The notes under the pieces are model-generated. The model did not search any database and was not told where the DNA came from. It was given only the letters and a program-made list of their open reading frames with translations. A program made the position numbers and the translations under genes. A stretch of 64,000 nt of DNA, from contig NZ_JACHJH010000001.1 in NCBI RefSeq assembly GCF_014203555.1, positions 978,013-1,042,012 on the forward strand, in the 5' to 3' direction. This document shows positions 45,147-54,744 of the stretch, piece by piece; position 1 is the first letter of the stretch; every line of letters begins with the position of its first letter. Source of the DNA: Streptomyces olivoverticillatus. GTDB lineage: Bacteria > Actinomycetota > Actinomycetes > Streptomycetales > Streptomycetaceae.

Positions 45147-45275
45147 TTCCCTGCCCCAGGGTCGATTTCCCCCTGATTCCCCACTGAATCCGTTGTGCCC
45201 TGGGAACCCGTTCCCTAGCGTGTTCATGCCCGTGCAGTACGCCCGTGCGACGAACGCACTTGTTGAAGGAGCACC

Positions 45276-47435
45276 ATGTTCCGACGAGTCGGGCGGTTCG
45301 CCGTCCACCGACCCTGGCTCACGATCGCGGCCTGGATCATCGCGGCCGTAGCCCTGGCGCTCTTAGCGCCGGGACTGAAATCCACCACGGACGAAACGGA
45401 GTTCCTTCCCTCTCACTACGAATCCGTACGGGCCGGAAACCTCCAGGAAAAGTCCTTCCCGAAGACCGAACAGCCCGCCGCCATAGCCGTCTTCAAGCGC
45501 GCCGACGGCGGCAAGCTCACCCCCGAGGACCGGCGCGATGTCGCCACGGTCGCCACCGGGCTGCAGGACAAGCACCGGGACAAGGTCGGCAAGGTCGTCC
45601 CCGGCGCTGTCGCGCCCAACGGCGAGATAGCCCTGGCCAACATCATCGCCACCACCAAGAACTCCTATGACGAGAAGCTGCCCGACTCGGTCAAGCAGCT
45701 CCGCGAGGACGCCAAGCCGCTGCTGGAGAAGACCCATTTGAAGATGGGCATCACGGGGCAGGCGGCCACCACCCTCGACAGCAAGGAATCCTCCGGCAAC
45801 ACCGACGCCATGATCATGTCGGCGACGTTCCTGCTGATCATCGTCTTGTTGCTGATCATCTTCCGCAGCCCGCTGATCGCCATCCTGCCGGTGATCATCA
45901 TCGGCATCGTCTTCACGGTCGCCACCGGCCTGATCGGCACCGCCGCCTCGGCGGGCGGGCTCAAGGCCGACTCCTCCATCAGCGCCATCCTCATCGTCGT
46001 CCTCTTCGGCGTCGGCACGGACTACATCCTCTTCCTCCTCTTCCGCTACCGCGAGCACCTGCGAGAGGGCCAGGAGCCCAAGCAGGCCCTGGTCAACGCC
46101 GTGGAGCGGATCGGCGAGACCATCGCCTCGGCCGCCGGGGCCGTGATCGTCGCCTTCCTCGCCCTGCTGCTGTCGACCATGGGCATGATGCGGGCGATGG
46201 GCCCGTCGCTCGCGATCTCCGTGGCCGTCACCCTGGTGGCCGCCCTCACGCTGGTGCCCGCCGTCTTCTCGCTGCTCGGCCGCAAGGCGTTCTGGCCCTC
46301 CAAGGCGTGGCAGAAGCAGCCGCGGAATCGTTTCGCGAACGGCGTCGGCGGCCTGGTCTCGCGCCGCCCCGGCGTCGTCGGCGTGCTCTCCGCGGCCGTC
46401 CTCGCGGTGCTGGCCGTCGGCGCGTTCGGCTTCAAGTCGGAGTTCGACACCACCAGCCAGCTGCCGCAGAAGCTGGAGTCCGTCCAGGCCATGAAGGACA
46501 TGCAGCGCGGCTTCGCCGCGGGCCAGTCCGACCCGGCCATGGTCTACCTCAAGTCGAAGGACGGCGCCCGTCTGGACAAGGCGCAGCTCGACGCCTTCCG
46601 CGCCAAGCTCGCGGAGATCGACGGCGTGGGCCAGACCGCGCCCGCCGTCGCCAACCCCGACGGCACCGTCGCCCAGTACAGCGTCATCCTCAAGTACCGC
46701 CCCACCGAGGACAAGGCGATCGAGCTGGCGGGCGGCGATCTGCGCGACGCCGCGCACAAGGCCGCGCCCTCCGGCACGGAGGCGGTCGTCGGCGGCACCT
46801 CCGCCGTCCTCGCCGACATCGAGGACGCCGTCGCCCACGACTACAAGCTCGTCTTCCCGGTCGCCGGGCTGGCCATCATGATCATCCTCGGCCTGCTCCT
46901 GCGCAGCCTGGTCGCCCCGCTGTACCTGATGATCTCCGTGGCCCTGGGCTTCGGCGCCACCCTGGGCGCCACGGTCTGGCTCTTCCAGGACATGCAGCAC
47001 AAGCACGGCCTGCTCTTCATGCTGCCGGTCATCGTCTATCTCTTCGTCGTCGCCATCGGCACCGACTACAACATCCTGATGGTCGCCCGGCTCCGCGAAG
47101 AGGTCCGCAAGGGGGTCTCCGCCCGGCAGGCGATCCGCACGGCCGTCTCGCAGTCGGCGCCGACCATCGCCTCCGCCGCGATCATCCTGGCCGGCACCTT
47201 CGGCGTGCTGATGCTCGCGGAGAACTCGATGCTCCAGCAGATGGGCTTCGCGGTGGCGTTCGGCATCCTGCTCACCGCCTTCGTCATGGCGATGCTGCTG
47301 GTGCCCACGATCACCTCGCTCCTGGGCCACAAGGCCTGGTGGCCGGGCCACCAGGACGCCCCGCGGGAGGCCCCCGCCCCCCTCACCGAGGGCGGCCCGC
47401 AGCGGACGGCGGACAGCACTCACGCACACCGCTAG
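45276..47435 (+). CDS. MMPL-family RND transporter
   Basis: A 719-residue membrane exporter with 12 helices in two halves, each preceded by an extracytoplasmic loop domain. Characteristic segments: VLFGVGTDYILFLLFRYREHLREG (helix 4 region with GTDY) and, in the second half, VVAIGTDYNILMVARLREEVRKG. MMPL proteins export lipids or small metabolites. Codon 30 is TTA, which in Streptomyces makes translation depend on bldA and hence on development. ATG follows GAAGGAGC. Substrate unknown. Confidence 0.94.
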   Translation: MFRRVGRFAVHRPWLTIAAWIIAAVALALLAPGLKSTTDETEFLPSHYESVRAGNLQEKSFPKTEQPAAIAVFKRADGGKLTPEDRRDVATVATGLQDKHRDKVGKVVPGAVAPNGEIALANIIATTKNSYDEKLPDSVKQLREDAKPLLEKTHLKMGITGQAATTLDSKESSGNTDAMIMSATFLLIIVLLLIIFRSPLIAILPVIIIGIVFTVATGLIGTAASAGGLKADSSISAILIVVLFGVGTDYILFLLFRYREHLREGQEPKQALVNAVERIGETIASAAGAVIVAFLALLLSTMGMMRAMGPSLAISVAVTLVAALTLVPAVFSLLGRKAFWPSKAWQKQPRNRFANGVGGLVSRRPGVVGVLSAAVLAVLAVGAFGFKSEFDTTSQLPQKLESVQAMKDMQRGFAAGQSDPAMVYLKSKDGARLDKAQLDAFRAKLAEIDGVGQTAPAVANPDGTVAQYSVILKYRPTEDKAIELAGGDLRDAAHKAAPSGTEAVVGGTSAVLADIEDAVAHDYKLVFPVAGLAIMIILGLLLRSLVAPLYLMISVALGFGATLGATVWLFQDMQHKHGLLFMLPVIVYLFVVAIGTDYNILMVARLREEVRKGVSARQAIRTAVSQSAPTIASAAIILAGTFGVLMLAENSMLQQMGFAVAFGILLTAFVMAMLLVPTITSLLGHKAWWPGHQDAPREAPAPLTEGGPQRTADSTHAHR

Positions 47436-47454
47436 AACCCGAGCAAAACGACAA

Positions 47455-47489
47455 GGAACCGCAGGCCCCGGAAGGGGGCCTGCGGTTCC
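47455..47489. terminator. Bidirectional terminator, MMPL / flavoprotein
   Basis: Perfect 15-bp stem GGAACCGCAGGCCCC and complement with a 5-base loop, between the two convergent stop codons. Confidence 0.85.
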
Positions 47490-47501
47490 GTCGCTTCGCG
47501 G

Positions 47502-48044
47502 CTATGCAGGAAGGGCATCGATGGCGGCCTGCCACGGGTACGCACCGAGGTTGCCCTGCTTCGGCTTGTGAGGGGCGAATCCGCCTTCGCCGAGCAGGAC
47601 GGTGACGCCCGCGCCGCGCAGGGTCTCGACGCTGCGAGGTACCGCAGGGTGCAGAGCCTGAGCATCGTTCCAGTGCGGCAGGGCGACGGTGGGGAGTCCG
47701 AGGCCGATGCCCTCGGTGATGAGTCCCAGGGCAAGGGTGTCGCTGATTCCGGCCGCCCACTTGTTGAGGGTGTTGGCCGTCAGCGGCGCGACGAGCATCG
47801 CGTCCGGTGCGGGCAGCACGTCCTCTTGCGACGGCAACTTGTACTGGTGGCGGATGGGGTGACCGGTCAGCTCGCGGAGCCGGTCGATCTCCCCGTCTGC
47901 GTCCTCGGTGGCCCACCGGTAGGCCGATGGGGTGAAGATCAGGCAGACGTCCCAGTCGGCGGCCTGCGCGGCGCGGATGGCGACGTCGACGCGACGAGCG
48001 GGCGGGGCGGCGCCGGCGATCAGGTACAGGGTCCGGTTGGTCAT
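47502..48044 (-). CDS. Flavoprotein (HFCD / PPCDC-like)
   Basis: A 180-residue homo-oligomeric flavin-containing Cys-decarboxylase-type protein. LYLIAGAAPPARR at the start, FTPSAYRWA, the FMN-contact block APDAMLVAPLTANTLNKWAAGISDTLAL and ALPHWNDAQALHPAV are recognisable relatives of phosphopantothenoylcysteine decarboxylase and lantibiotic decarboxylases. Streptomycetes carry several such genes, commonly beside XRE regulators in variable regions, as here. Cysteine-decarboxylating activity is unproven. Confidence 0.82.
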   Translation of the reverse strand: MTNRTLYLIAGAAPPARRVDVAIRAAQAADWDVCLIFTPSAYRWATEDADGEIDRLRELTGHPIRHQYKLPSQEDVLPAPDAMLVAPLTANTLNKWAAGISDTLALGLITEGIGLGLPTVALPHWNDAQALHPAVPRSVETLRGAGVTVLLGEGGFAPHKPKQGNLGAYPWQAAIDALPA

Positions 48045-48098
48045 CCGGGCAGTCCACACCGTCCGGCCAGCGCCCGGCAAGGTGTGCTGCCTGGCGGC

Positions 48099-48768
48099 TC
48101 AGCAGGCTGGTACATGACCATAATCGCTCAACAGGCCGTCCACCTCCGGCACGGCCGAGAAGGGCTTGAGGCGGCGCGAAACGACACGCGACCGCTCGGC
48201 TGTACGCTCGCTGGCCACTCCGGCGGACAGGATGCGACGCGCCTCTTGCGCTGCCTGCTCGGGCTCGTTCGCGTCGGCAAGGGCAGCGTTGGCGAGGGCA
48301 ACGCTTTCCCGTTCGCGTCCGGTGTTGCTCCACTGGTAAGCGAGGCTCCCCGCGAGGTTGCCGACAAGCGTGGAGTCCCCGGTTTCGCGTGCGGCGGAGA
48401 TGCCGAGCCGGTATGCCTGCTCCGCTCGTCCGTACTGGCCTGCGTCACTCTCGATCCATCCGGCGATTTGCGCGATCTCGCCGATCTGGGCGAGCAACGC
48501 TCGTCCCACCTCTCCAGAGTGGCTGCTCTCGCGGAAAAGCCGTACAGCCGCGCCGAGTTCACGGATGGCCGGGGCGAGCAGGTCACTGCCGGCCAAGACG
48601 TCGTCAGCGAGCCTCAACCCGTGGGCCCGGTCTGCGAGGCTCGACACGCTTTCCCAACCGATACGCCGACCGCCGCCGCCCCCCGCGCTCCCAACGGGAC
48701 ACCTCGTTGCGCGTCAGCGTTGAAAGCCCCGACAGCGTGCACAGCCTGTCGGCCAGCTGCCGCTGGCC
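48099..48768 (-). pseudogene. Degraded XRE/TPR regulator
   Basis: Two pieces of one regulator in different frames. The helix-turn-helix piece (48604-48768) reads QLADRLCTLSGL ... TRNEVSRWERGGRR and ends at a stop; a TGA directly precedes it in frame. The C-terminal TPR-like piece (48099-48647, 182 residues: ALLAQIGEIAQIAGWIESD, AEQAYRLGISAARETGD) continues in another frame. Intact family members have longer regions between and after these parts. So the gene has a nonsense change, a frameshift and deletions. It lies next to the flavoprotein and tRNA-Thr. Confidence 0.7.
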
Positions 48769-48971
48769 TCAGGCCGCACCCACCACACTTGCCGCGCCGC
48801 CCGCGCGCCACAATCGCCGACGCCACAGCCTTTGGCTCCCCGGACGCCGGTGCCACCGCGTCTCCACGAGCGGCCGGTCGACAGCGGCAGCGGACCCGGG
48901 CCCATGTTGTGGGTGACGGCGCATGGCATCGACATCCGCACTCGCCGGCCGCAAGGCAGGGAGACGGGCCG

Positions 48972-49091
48972 ATGAGCACCGGCGAACACAACGCGGTGCC
49001 CGAGACGGGTTCATTCGTTGTGGACGTCGTCCGCGAAGGCAGGCACCACCTTCGGCACCGATACGAGAAGAAGGCCCAGGTCAGCGCATAG
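48972..49091 (+). CDS. Truncated small protein of the XRE-associated family
   Basis: A 39-codon frame starting MSTGEHNAVPETGSFVVDVVREG. Its opening resembles the start of the 135-residue protein at 14517 (PGAFVIDTRTAT), after which the similarity stops, so it is probably a remnant. GGGAGACGGG lies before the ATG. Its 3' end runs into the terminator stem near the tRNA. Confidence 0.4.
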   Translation: MSTGEHNAVPETGSFVVDVVREGRHHLRHRYEKKAQVSA

Positions 49092-49103
49092 CTGACCTGG
49101 GCC
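49073..49103 (-). terminator. Terminator downstream of tRNA-Thr
   Basis: Perfect 13-bp stem GGCCCAGGTCAGC and complement with a 5-base loop, 7 bases beyond the tRNA 3' end on its strand. Confidence 0.75.
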
Positions 49104-49110
49104 CTGGGAG

Positions 49111-49183
49111 AGCCGCCTGTCGGACTCGAACCGACGACCTTCGCTTTACAAGAGCGGTGCTCTACCAGCTGAGCTAAGGCGGC
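49111..49183 (-). tRNA. tRNA-Thr (anticodon TGT)
   Basis: Read on the minus strand, a 73-base cloverleaf: acceptor GCCGCCT paired with AGGCGGC, D-loop AGCTCAGCTGGTAGAGC, anticodon loop CTTGTAA giving TGT, T-arm GTCGGTTCGAGTCCGAC. CCA is not encoded. It reads ACA/ACG threonine codons. tRNA 3' ends are frequent attachment sites for actinomycete integrative elements, and a degraded gene cluster adjoins it here. Confidence 0.95.
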
Positions 49184-49275
49184 GTGCGAAACGCAGTCTA
49201 CCCACACCCACTTCGTGACCCGCCACCTGCTGACAACGCCTTCGGGCCCCGGTAGCGTCACCCTCACCCAGCCCG

Positions 49276-49291
49276 ATTGGACTGGACCACT
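49276..49291 (+). promoter_or_regulatory. DasR-responsive element-like site upstream of msiK
   Basis: ATTGGACTGGACCACT matches the 16-bp dre consensus at 12 positions, and the core TGGACTGGACCA matches TGGTCTAGACCA at 10 of 12. It lies 54 bp before the msiK start, a normal operator position. Confidence 0.6.
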
Positions 49292-49344
49292 CCCTCTACT
49301 CGGATCGTCCGGCACGTTCCTGCCGGTGAAGGGATCACATCACC

Positions 49345-50472
<1,128 letters not shown>

Positions 50473-50503
50473 CGCACGGCCTCCGCGAGTCGGAGCGAAG
50501 CCG

Positions 50504-50542
50504 GTGCGGCCCCGCGCCCGTCAACAGGGCGTGGGGCCGCAC
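50504..50542 (+). terminator. Terminator of msiK
   Basis: 16-bp stem with one G-U type mismatch (GTGCGGCCCCGCGCCC against GGGCGTGGGGCCGCAC) and a 7-base loop, 31 bp after the stop codon. Confidence 0.8.
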
Positions 50543-50679
50543 GGTTAAGAAATACCCCGGCACTCTCCCTCATTTCGACGCTCATGCGTCAACTTCATAT
50601 CCGCACCTTTGGACAGTGGGGTCCCTCGACCGAGTGACTAAATGTCGCCCCGTCATTACCCCTCGCTACCATCTGCGGC

Positions 50680-51096
50680 ATGAACCAGGCCGCCCGCCGC
50701 ATCGGCAGAACCCTCGCCCTTGTCCTCCCAGTCGTCCTTGTGCTCTCGGGGACTCTCGCGGTCACCCGCGTCCCCTGGGCGGCGCCGACCGCCGAGTCGC
50801 AGGTGCTCACGGCGTCGTCCGACACCGCCTCCACGCAAGCCAAGGCCCGCGCCCCGCACGAGGTGCTGCGCGACCGCCTGCTCGGCGAGCTCCAGGAGAA
50901 GAACCCCGGGGTCGCGCTCACCGACCTCCAGGTGGCGACCAACGGCCGCCCCTCGCTGGCGCAGCACTGCGCCGAGATCGCCCGCGCGCTCGGCCGTGCC
51001 GCGGTCGCCAAGTACCACTCGGTCAAGCAGGCGCAGGCCTACGCACGGCCCGTCTGCGACACCGCCTTCGCCTCCGGCGTCGTCCAGGACCACTGA
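50680..51096 (+). CDS. Secreted or membrane-anchored hypothetical protein
   Basis: A 138-residue protein with an N-terminal hydrophobic segment (TLALVLPVVLVLSGTLAV) that is a signal peptide or anchor. The mature part is helical (HEVLRDRLLGELQEKNP, CAEIARALGRAAVAKY) with two Cys. No family recognised. TACCAT seven bases before the ATG looks like a -10 element of a leaderless transcript. Followed by the sugar nucleotidyltransferase gene at 82 bp. Confidence 0.65.
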   Translation: MNQAARRIGRTLALVLPVVLVLSGTLAVTRVPWAAPTAESQVLTASSDTASTQAKARAPHEVLRDRLLGELQEKNPGVALTDLQVATNGRPSLAQHCAEIARALGRAAVAKYHSVKQAQAYARPVCDTAFASGVVQDH

Positions 51097-51178
51097 GGCG
51101 CCACGCAGACCTCCGGGTACGGCCCCGGGTGCGCCACCGGCCGCACCGCCGCTCGCGGCACGGCATATCGTGCGGGGC

Positions 51179-51901
51179 ATGACCGGCACGCACCCCTACC
51201 CGTACCCCGCGCAAGCCGTGATCCTGGCCGGCGGCCAGGGCTCGCGGCTGCGGCCGTACACCGACGACCGTCCCAAGCCGATGGTCGAGATCCCCGGCAC
51301 GGGGATCCCGATCATCGGCCATCAGCTTGCCTGGCTCGCCGCCGAAGGCGTCACTGACGCCGTCGTCTCGTGCGGCCATCTGGCCGAAGTCCTGCAGGAC
51401 TGGCTCGTGTCGGCCGATCTGCCGCTGCGGGTGACCACCGTGGTGGAGAAGGAGCCGCTCGGCCGGGGCGGCGGCCTCAAGTTCGCCGCCGCCTCGCTGC
51501 CCCGCCCCGACGAGCCCTGGTACGCCACGAACGGCGACATCTGGACCCGCTTCTCGCTGCGCGAGATGGCGGCCTTCCACCACGAGCGCGACGCCACGGC
51601 CACCCTGGCGCTGGCCCGGCCGCGCATCCCGTGGGGCGCGGTGGAGACGGACGAGTTCGGTCACGTCCTGGACTTCATCGAGTCGCCGCCCTCGCCCTAT
51701 CTGATCAACGCGGGCGTCTACGTCTTCTCCCCCGGCTTCACCGCGCTGCTGCCGGACCGGGGCGACCACGAGCGGACGACCTTCCCGCGGCTGGCCCGTG
51801 AGCGCCGCCTGGCCGGCTTCCCGCTGCCGCACGGCGCGTACTGGCGGGCCATCGACACGGCCAAGGACCTGACCGAGGCGGCCAAGGAGCTCGCCCGGTA
51901 G
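51179..51901 (+). CDS. Sugar-phosphate nucleotidyltransferase
   Basis: A 240-residue NTP-transferase-fold enzyme. The nucleotide-binding signature AVILAGGQGSRLRPYTDDRPKPM is at about residues 13-35, followed by the sugar-binding NGDIWTRF and INAGVYVFSP segments. It lacks the left-handed beta-helix of bifunctional forms, so it is a short mannose-1-phosphate guanylyltransferase or glucose-1-phosphate type; the actual substrate is not decided. TATCGT just before the ATG suggests a leaderless mRNA. Confidence 0.88.
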   Translation: MTGTHPYPYPAQAVILAGGQGSRLRPYTDDRPKPMVEIPGTGIPIIGHQLAWLAAEGVTDAVVSCGHLAEVLQDWLVSADLPLRVTTVVEKEPLGRGGGLKFAAASLPRPDEPWYATNGDIWTRFSLREMAAFHHERDATATLALARPRIPWGAVETDEFGHVLDFIESPPSPYLINAGVYVFSPGFTALLPDRGDHERTTFPRLARERRLAGFPLPHGAYWRAIDTAKDLTEAAKELAR

Positions 51902-51919
51902 CAACAAGGATGCAAAGCA

Positions 51920-51958
51920 GTGGCCCCGTACCCCTCACATCGAGGGATACGGGGCCAC
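51920..51958. terminator. Bidirectional terminator
   Basis: 17-bp stem with one mismatch (GTGGCCCCGTACCCCTC side) and a 5-base loop between the convergent nucleotidyltransferase and DoxX genes. Confidence 0.8.
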
Positions 51959-51973
51959 CGCCGTACGTGCGGC

Positions 51974-53575
51974 TCAGCCGAGGAGCCCCCCGAGGGCGCC
52001 TCCGCCGCGCGAGCCGCCGGAGGAACCGCCGGACGAGCCGTCGCCCCCGGAGCCGCCCTCGCCGGAGCCGGTCGACGTGGCGCCCGAGGAGCTGTGCTGC
52101 GGGGCGGCGGGGGCCGGGGCCCGGTGCGGGGTCTGGGCCGCGGAGTGGCCGCTGCCGGGGGTGGTGCCGGGCTGGCCCGCGCTGCCCGCCGAGGAGTGCA
52201 CGGTGCCGGGCGCGGCCGGGGTCGCGCCGGGGGTCGGGGTCTTCTTGGCCGTGGCGCTCGGCTTGGGCGTGCCCGCGACGGCCGGACCGTGCGAGCCGCG
52301 CGGTGTGGACGAGGAGGGCCGCTGCGGCAGCGGGGAGCCGGGCAGGCTGTTGGCCGGCGGGGCGGCCGGGCCGGGCGTCTGGGCGACCCGCGAGGAGCGG
52401 ACCGCGCCGCCCAGCATCGAGCCCACCAGCAGCGACAGGCCGATGATCACGGTGGCCATCGCGGTGCCGCGGCGCAGCACGCGCCGCCGCAGGTCCCACA
52501 GCTCGGCGCGGGGGCCGAGCCGCCGCCAGGCCTCGCCCGCCAGCCGTCCGTCGACGGAGTAGAAGGGGGCTCCGGCGATGACGAGGGGGCTCCAGGCGGC
52601 CAGGTAGATGATCTCGGGCGCGTCGTAGACGGGCGCGCTCTGCCAGCTGACGGTCACCAGCAGGATGGCGGAGAGCAGCGCGCCCATGCCGGCGGCGAGC
52701 CGCTGCCAGAGCCCGAAGATGGTGAGGACGCCGACGACCACCTGGAGGAAGGCCACGGTGAGTCCGGAGCCGACGGGGTGGCTGAGGGCGAGCTGGCGCA
52801 GCGGGGAGGCGACGGCCCACGGGTGGAGCTGGGTCAGCCAGGTGACCATGGAGCCGCGCTTGCCGCCGTCGAAATAGACGGGGTCGCAGAGCTTGCCCAT
52901 GCCCGCGTAGACCGAGATCAGGCCGAGGAAGATACGCAGCGGCAGCAGGACGACGCCGAGGTTCATCCGGCGGCCGGGGTAGTAGGCGTGGCGGACGGAG
53001 TCGCCGTGCCGGGCGCGCCTGGGGTCGTCGTCCTCGTCGAAGCCGTCTTCGAAGCCGTCGTCGTCGGGGTCGGGGGCGTCGTGCTCGGGGTGGCCGTAGG
53101 GCTCTTCGTCGTACACGCCGTGGGTCGGGCGCACGCCGTGCAGGAGCCCGGTGGGGGCGGCCCGGCCGTCGGCGGGGCCCCGGGGGCCGATGACGGTGGT
53201 GGGGGCGTCGTCGGCCGTGATGCGCGGCAGCACCTGGGTGGCTCCGGCGTCCCCCGCCCCGGTGGCCGAGTCCCTGATGGCCTCCAGGAGTTGGGTGGAT
53301 GCCGAGTCGCCGGGCCCGGTCCGCCCGCTCCACACCACGGGGGCACGGCGCTTGGCCGCACTCTTGACGCTGGGCATCCGCTCGGTGTCCACGCCGCCGG
53401 CGAACTGCCGGGCGGTGCGCGGGGGCCGGGCGAGCTGCACGCGGAAACTCAGGTGGTTGACGGAGACCTGCGCCGGGTCGGACGGAACCTTCACCGTACT
53501 CAGCGCGGGCTGATCGTCGTACCCCGAAGAGCTTCCCCCCATAGGTGTGCGGGGTGTTCTGGTGTCCACACTCAT
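51974..53575 (-). CDS. DoxX-family membrane protein with disordered extensions
   Basis: A 533-residue protein. Residues 1-205 are hydrophilic and acidic towards the end (DDDGFEDGFDEDDD), then a DoxX-type four-helix membrane domain (LRIFLGLISVYAGMGKLCDPVYF ... LTVAFLQVVVGVLTIFGLWQRLAAGM), a further helix (TVIIGLSLLVGSMLGGAV) and a ~140-residue Pro/Ser/Thr/Gly-rich tail ending GGGALGGLLG. DoxX proteins are linked to redox and sulfur metabolism in actinobacteria; role here unknown. Much of the protein is low complexity. Confidence 0.85.
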   Translation of the reverse strand: MSVDTRTPRTPMGGSSSGYDDQPALSTVKVPSDPAQVSVNHLSFRVQLARPPRTARQFAGGVDTERMPSVKSAAKRRAPVVWSGRTGPGDSASTQLLEAIRDSATGAGDAGATQVLPRITADDAPTTVIGPRGPADGRAAPTGLLHGVRPTHGVYDEEPYGHPEHDAPDPDDDGFEDGFDEDDDPRRARHGDSVRHAYYPGRRMNLGVVLLPLRIFLGLISVYAGMGKLCDPVYFDGGKRGSMVTWLTQLHPWAVASPLRQLALSHPVGSGLTVAFLQVVVGVLTIFGLWQRLAAGMGALLSAILLVTVSWQSAPVYDAPEIIYLAAWSPLVIAGAPFYSVDGRLAGEAWRRLGPRAELWDLRRRVLRRGTAMATVIIGLSLLVGSMLGGAVRSSRVAQTPGPAAPPANSLPGSPLPQRPSSSTPRGSHGPAVAGTPKPSATAKKTPTPGATPAAPGTVHSSAGSAGQPGTTPGSGHSAAQTPHRAPAPAAPQHSSSGATSTGSGEGGSGGDGSSGGSSGGSRGGGALGGLLG

Positions 53576-53652
53576 CTAACCGAGTGACCGGAGGTTAGGA
53601 CACTGCTTGGACCGCCCGGATGTGTCCGAGACCCGTCAAGATCAACTACAAC

Positions 53653-53695
53653 GGCGCGGTGGCCGGGGGAAGTCGATCTCCCCGGCCACCGCGCC
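53653..53695 (-). terminator. Terminator of the cysS-rlmB operon
   Basis: Perfect 16-bp stem GGCGCGGTGGCCGGGG and complement, 11-base loop, 21 bp beyond the rlmB stop. Confidence 0.85.
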
Positions 53696-53715
53696 GAACA
53701 CCTCGGGACGGGCCG

Positions 53716-54669
53716 TCACGCGCGGCGGCGGGCCGCCTCGTAGAGCACCACGCCCGCGGCGACACCGGCGTTGAGCGACTCGGCGCCACCGGGCATCGGG
53801 ATCCGGACGCGGTAGTCACAGGTCTCGCCGACCAGGCGGGACAGACCCTTGCCCTCGCTGCCGACGACGATGACGACCGGGCCCTCCAGGGCCTCCAGTT
53901 CGTGCAGCTCGACGTCGCCGTCCGCGGCCAGGCCGACGACCAGGAGGCCTTCCTTCTGGTACGACTCGAGCATCCGCGTCATGTTCGTCGCACGCGCGAC
54001 CGGCGTACGGGCGGCGGTGCCGGCGGAGGTCTTCCAGGCGCTGGCCGTCATCCCGGCCGCGCGGCGCTCGGGCACGACCACGCCGTGACCGCCGAAGGCG
54101 GAGACGGAGCGGACGACCGCGCCGAGGTTGCGCGGGTCGGTGATGCCGTCGAGGGCGACGATCAGGGCGTCCTCACCCAGGTCGGCCGCGGCGGCGGTCA
54201 GGTCCTCGGGGTGCGCGTAGTCGTACGGCGGAACCTGCAGGACCAGGCCCTGGTGGTTGAGGCCGTTGGTCATGCGGTCGAGCTCGGGACGGGGGGCCTC
54301 CATGAGGTTGAGGCCCTTTTCCGTGGCGAGCTGCAGCGCCTCGCGGACGCGCTCGTCGTTGTCCAGGAACTGCTGGACGAAGAGCGTGTTCGCGGGGACG
54401 CCCTCGCGCAGCGCCTCGACGACCGAGTTGCGGCCGACGACCAGCTCGTTGGTGCCCTTGGGACCGCCGCGGCGGGGGGCCGGGCGGCGGGTGTCGGTCC
54501 GCCTGGCCTGGGCGTTGGCGAGGCGGTTCTTCTTGTGTCCCTTGCGGGCGGACGCGGGCGGGGTCGGGCCCTTGCCCTCCAGGCCTCGGCGCCGCTGGCC
54601 GCCGCTGCCGACCGTCGCGCCCTTCTTGTTGGACGTGCGGCGGTTCCTGCGCTGGCTGTTGCCGGCCAT
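53716..54669 (-). CDS. rlmB: 23S rRNA (guanosine-2251-2'-O)-methyltransferase RlmB
   Basis: A 317-residue SpoU-class (SPOUT) enzyme. After a basic N-terminal tail of ~70 residues comes the L30e-like substrate domain ([16 protein letters not shown]), then the knotted SAM domain with motif 1 [15 protein letters not shown], motif 2 [13 protein letters not shown] and motif 3 [22 protein letters not shown]. It methylates the P-loop guanosine of 23S rRNA. The gene follows cysS with a 75-bp gap on the same strand, the usual actinobacterial arrangement. Confidence 0.94.
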   Translation of the reverse strand: MAGNSQRRNRRTSNKKGATVGSGGQRRRGLEGKGPTPPASARKGHKKNRLANAQARRTDTRRPAPRRGGPKGTNELVVGRNSVVEALREGVPANTLFVQQFLDNDERVREALQLATEKGLNLMEAPRPELDRMTNGLNHQGLVLQVPPYDYAHPEDLTAAAADLGEDALIVALDGITDPRNLGAVVRSVSAFGGHGVVVPERRAAGMTASAWKTSAGTAARTPVARATNMTRMLESYQKEGLLVVGLAADGDVELHELEALEGPVVIVVGSEGKGLSRLVGETCDYRVRIPMPGGAESLNAGVAAGVVLYEAARRRA

Positions 54670-54744
54670 GGGGTCACCTATCTCTTTTACTGCTCAGAAC
54701 CGCATGGGGTGCGGCTCAGTAGACGTACGTACGAAAAGTGTCCC

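Noticed and set aside
48614..49315. Minus-strand frame covering tRNA-Thr with a CVSHAALAQLVEHRSCKAKVVGSSPTGG-like segment
   Set aside because: This is the well-known spurious translation of a tRNA gene and its flanks, not a protein.
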